From DALYLB01 sp046154695 (GTDB lineage Bacteria > Acidobacteriota > Blastocatellia > RBC074), in assembly GCA_046154695.1 (NCBI GenBank), contig JBJXFI010000088.1:1-5062 (forward strand): DNA of 5,062 bases, read 5' to 3'. Position numbers and translations under genes: made by a program. Shown here piece after piece: positions 1 through 5,062 of the stretch. Every line of letters starts with the position of its first letter. The stretch's first letter is position 1. Below the pieces are notes generated by a model. The model was not told the DNA's origin. It did no database searches and was given only the letters and a program-made list of their open reading frames with translations.

Positions 1-67
1 TGGAAAGCACGGCGAAACCGACCGAGACCAGGGCGCTGAAACAGACCATCGCAATGAAATGCGTCAT
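1..67 (-). CDS. Small or N-terminal part of a membrane protein (partial, runs off the window)
   Basis: The minus strand from base 67 reads ATG and then 21 further sense codons without a stop before the window ends, giving MTHFIAMVCFSALVSVGFAV followed by LS. After a short polar start this is almost entirely hydrophobic, as expected for a first transmembrane helix or an uncleaved signal anchor. Its ATG overlaps the TGA of the upstream membrane gene in the four-base arrangement ATGA, a classic sign of translational coupling and of genuine co-expression. That overlap is the main reason for calling a gene here, since the fragment is too short to place in a family. The function is unknown and the total length cannot be seen. 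The fragment could also be a chance open frame, but overlap and hydrophobicity together make that less likely. Confidence 0.6.
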   Translation of the reverse strand, partial: MTHFIAMVCFSALVSVGFAVLS

Positions 68-501
68 GCCTTCCTCCCGATCCCGATATCATACGCGTCC
101 ATGGCCGCCAGCATATTCAATGCCCCCGCGACGCAAAGGAAGTTGTTGCCGTACTCGAACGTCACCTTGGCCGCCTGCTCATTCGTCACGAGCACCCCGA
201 TGTCGCCGAGCAGGCAGACCAGATAGGGCAGCCCCAGCCCGGCATCGAGCAGGCTGAAGAACCACGTCAGCCATTCGCCCGCCTGCGGTTTATAAAGATG
301 GCCCTCCATCGCGAATCCGAGAACGAAAAGCAGGACGACGACCCCGCCGAGGATCGCTCCCCGAATCGTCTTTCCCAACACGACGTGTCCCAACCCCGGA
401 AACACGAAGGCGGCCGCGACCGCCGCGGCCGTCTTTCCCGCCGATGCGGGCACCGGCGCGGCCATCTGTCTGGTAGATTCTTCGCTGTACAAGTTATTCA
501 C
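64..501 (-). CDS. Multi-pass inner-membrane protein of unknown function (DUF6677-like)
   Basis: This encodes about 145 residues with a short polar N-terminus and four hydrophobic stretches: about residues 25-43, 47-65, 78-104 and 119-137. The first contains the motif FPGLGH (34-39), followed by LGKTIRGA. This helix-turn pattern is seen in TM2-like and DUF6677-like small membrane proteins. The C-terminus (YGNNFLCVAGALNMLAAMDA, then YDIGIGRKA) matches what I remember of DUF6677 proteins from acidobacteria, but this is recall and not a search result. The start is uncertain. GTG at 501 gives the longest frame but abuts the only purine-rich ribosome site (ACGGAG, 501-506). TTG at 492 lies eight bases after that site and would give 142 residues. 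An ATG at 465 lacks an obvious site. The frame is closed upstream by a TGA at 562-564. The stop overlaps the next gene by four bases. No catalytic residues are evident; a role in the membrane is all that can be inferred. Confidence 0.82.
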   Translation of the reverse strand: MNNLYSEESTRQMAAPVPASAGKTAAAVAAAFVFPGLGHVVLGKTIRGAILGGVVVLLFVLGFAMEGHLYKPQAGEWLTWFFSLLDAGLGLPYLVCLLGDIGVLVTNEQAAKVTFEYGNNFLCVAGALNMLAAMDAYDIGIGRKA

Positions 502-506
502 TCCGT
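501..506 (-). promoter_or_regulatory. Ribosome binding site that bears on the start of the membrane gene
   Basis: The minus strand reads ACGGAG at 506-501. It overlaps the GTG at 501-499 but lies eight bases upstream of the in-frame TTG at 492-490. Normal Shine-Dalgarno spacing therefore favours TTG as the real start. Confidence 0.45.
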
Positions 507-567
507 TGCTTGTTTTGAACCCATTTAACGCCGCGATTCTATGGTTCGCGTTCCATGACTGTCAAAT

Positions 568-602
568 AGTTGAGAGTTGAGAGTTGATAATGGATAGTTG
601 AG
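568..602 (+). repeat. Heptamer repeat AGTTGAG, inverted relative to the 689-797 array
   Basis: Bases 568-587 carry almost three tandem copies of AGTTGAG, and a fourth separate copy lies at 596-602 after the linker TAATGGAT. These are the reverse complement of the CTCAACT units in the array about 90 bases to the right, so the two blocks form an inverted repeat capable of a stem of about 20 base pairs. The core between them (603-688) has no gene. It contains a small inverted repeat at 607-628 (GGAAA and TTTCC arms around AATTC and GAATT). The block lies between two same-strand genes, so a transcript crossing it could fold into a long hairpin. Confidence 0.85.
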
Positions 603-688
603 TATCGGAAATTCGAGAATTGGTTTCCGGCAGAGCCACCGTATCTTGATGTGTAGTCTGCGACGACGAAGTTTGCGATCAATCACGC

Positions 689-1507
<819 letters not shown>

Positions 1508-1905
1508 ATCCGATCCCAGGTTCCTCTTGAAATTGACCGACTTCGATACAGACGGGAGAAACAATACCCGAATTTCCTGTAAACTGCTCGCAAAATTACA
1601 GTTGGAAATTATGTTGCGACCTCGCGGAGGGATGTGGTACTCTCCTCGGCGTTCGGGGCGCATCCCTCACGGCTACTGCCTAAGACGCTGAGCGCCCTAA
1701 TGTTAGCGTCCGTAACCCCGTCTCTGCGGACAGAAGAAACAATCTGGCTTGTCCGGCTGGCCCCGCAGCAAGCATTGTTAATTCCATAAATCGAAACTTG
1801 ATGTTCCGGCAGCAGAGACCCGGCAGCAAAAACATGGATCCCCATCGATCCGACTACCCGTACTCACGACTCCTAATTCGCTCGCCACGGAACGTACCCC
1901 CGGAT

Positions 1906-1939
1906 GAACGCCTCGGCGTTCGATGTCTGTTTTTTATTT
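1906..1939 (+). terminator. Hairpin followed by a T-run (weak terminator or attenuator candidate)
   Basis: GAACGCC (1906-1912) and GGCGTTC (1915-1921) form a perfect inverted repeat with only two bases between them; realistically this is a six-pair stem with a four-base loop. A run of six T residues follows at 1930-1935, with more T after it. The eight-base gap between stem and T-run is longer than in a standard intrinsic terminator, so this is a weak call. No rightward gene lies upstream, so it would act on a leader of the large gene or on antisense transcription. Confidence 0.35.
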
Positions 1940-1990
1940 AATGGCGCAGTGTCTGATCGGCGAGGGCGAAGCCCCTTCCGGTCGGCCATT
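1940..1990 (+). other. Elongated stem-loop upstream of the surface-protein gene
   Basis: Three nested stems are visible. AATGGC (1940-1945) pairs with GCCATT (1985-1990), GATCGG (1955-1960) pairs with CCGGTC (1978-1983) with one T-G wobble, and AGGG pairs with CCCT inside, around a GAA-containing loop. An unpaired nine-base strand (1946-1954) faces a single base on the other side, as in an internal loop of a structured RNA. It lies 109 bases upstream of the start codon. It matches no riboswitch family that I recognise. If the true promoter lies downstream of it, it would instead be a DNA-level palindrome. Confidence 0.4.
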
Positions 1991-2085
1991 TTATCGCTCG
2001 ACCCTGGATTTTAGGTCACTTTATTTTCAATTAGGGGATGGGCAGGTTCACGAATCGGGCCTGCGGTATCTCTACGATTGCGATC

Positions 2086-2091
2086 GGGGAG
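2086..2091 (+). promoter_or_regulatory. Strong Shine-Dalgarno of the large surface-protein gene
   Basis: GGGGAG is followed by eight bases and then ATG at 2100. This spacing selects ATG 2100 over the three in-frame ATG codons at residues 11-13. Confidence 0.75.
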
Positions 2092-2099
2092 ATTTGGAT

Positions 2100-5062
<2,963 letters not shown>

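Larger units (their letters stand above)
1508..2099. other. Divergent intergenic region, no convincing gene
   Basis: This stretch of about 590 bases separates the leftward acyltransferase from the rightward surface-protein gene, so promoters for both should lie here. The part at 1540-1620 is AT-richer than its surroundings and would suit the leftward promoter, but I could not find a well-spaced pair of -35 and -10 boxes. For the rightward gene only a weak pair is visible (TCGACC at 1998-2003, sixteen bases, TTTATT at 2020-2025, each matching four of six consensus bases). Two hairpins (1906-1921 and 1940-1990) are listed separately. Short open frames on both strands have no ribosome site or recognisable composition. 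No tRNA or known riboswitch was recognised. Confidence 0.6.

Noticed and set aside
1508..1663. The 52-residue N-terminal extension of the acyltransferase (ATG at 1663)
   Set aside because: It makes the protein longer than is usual for DUF374, its translation shows no conserved feature, and the region is AT-richer, as expected for a promoter area. It cannot be excluded formally.
1609..1845. A 78-codon minus-strand frame in the intergenic region
   Set aside because: It has no clear ribosome site, no domain and no coding-like composition, and it overlaps the likely leader of the acyltransferase gene.
1940..1990. Cyclic-di-GMP or another known riboswitch
   Set aside because: None of the conserved core motifs that I remember for the common riboswitch classes is present; only the generic stem-loop is supported.

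Overview
The window looks like a piece of a fairly GC-rich bacterial chromosome, most likely from an environmental genome. The best guess for the lineage is Acidobacteriota (Blastocatellia-like). This rests on remembered resemblance of the small membrane protein and of the repeated surface module to proteins of that group, and on the heptanucleotide repeats; it has not been tested by a search.

Layout: positions 1-1507 are read leftwards on the minus strand, and positions 2100-5062 are read rightwards. Minus strand, in transcription order: a DUF374-type lysophospholipid acyltransferase (about 1507 to 770), a spacer holding heptanucleotide repeats in two opposite orientations (568-797), a 145-residue multi-pass membrane protein (501 to 64), and the first 22 codons of another membrane protein that overlaps it by four bases and leaves the window at base 1. 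The tandem repeat runs into the acyltransferase gene and supplies its last six codons and its stop.

A roughly 590-base divergent intergenic region (1508-2099) separates the two halves. It contains two hairpins (1906-1921, followed by a T-run, and 1940-1990) and a strong Shine-Dalgarno for the rightward gene.

The rightward gene (2100 to beyond 5062) fills 58% of the window. It encodes a large secreted protein, at least 987 residues: signal peptide, two diverged copies of a module of about 275 residues, a PKD-like domain, a HYR-like domain, a cadherin-like domain, then a polyglycine tract at which the window stops. It is best read as a cell-surface or extracellular adhesin-like protein of unknown ligand.

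The minus-strand genes all concern the membrane (lipid acylation plus two integral membrane proteins), but nothing shows that they share a pathway. I found no RNA gene, CRISPR array, transposase or defence system. The most unusual items are the repeat that forms a gene's stop codon, the duplicated surface module, and the possible structured element upstream of the large gene.
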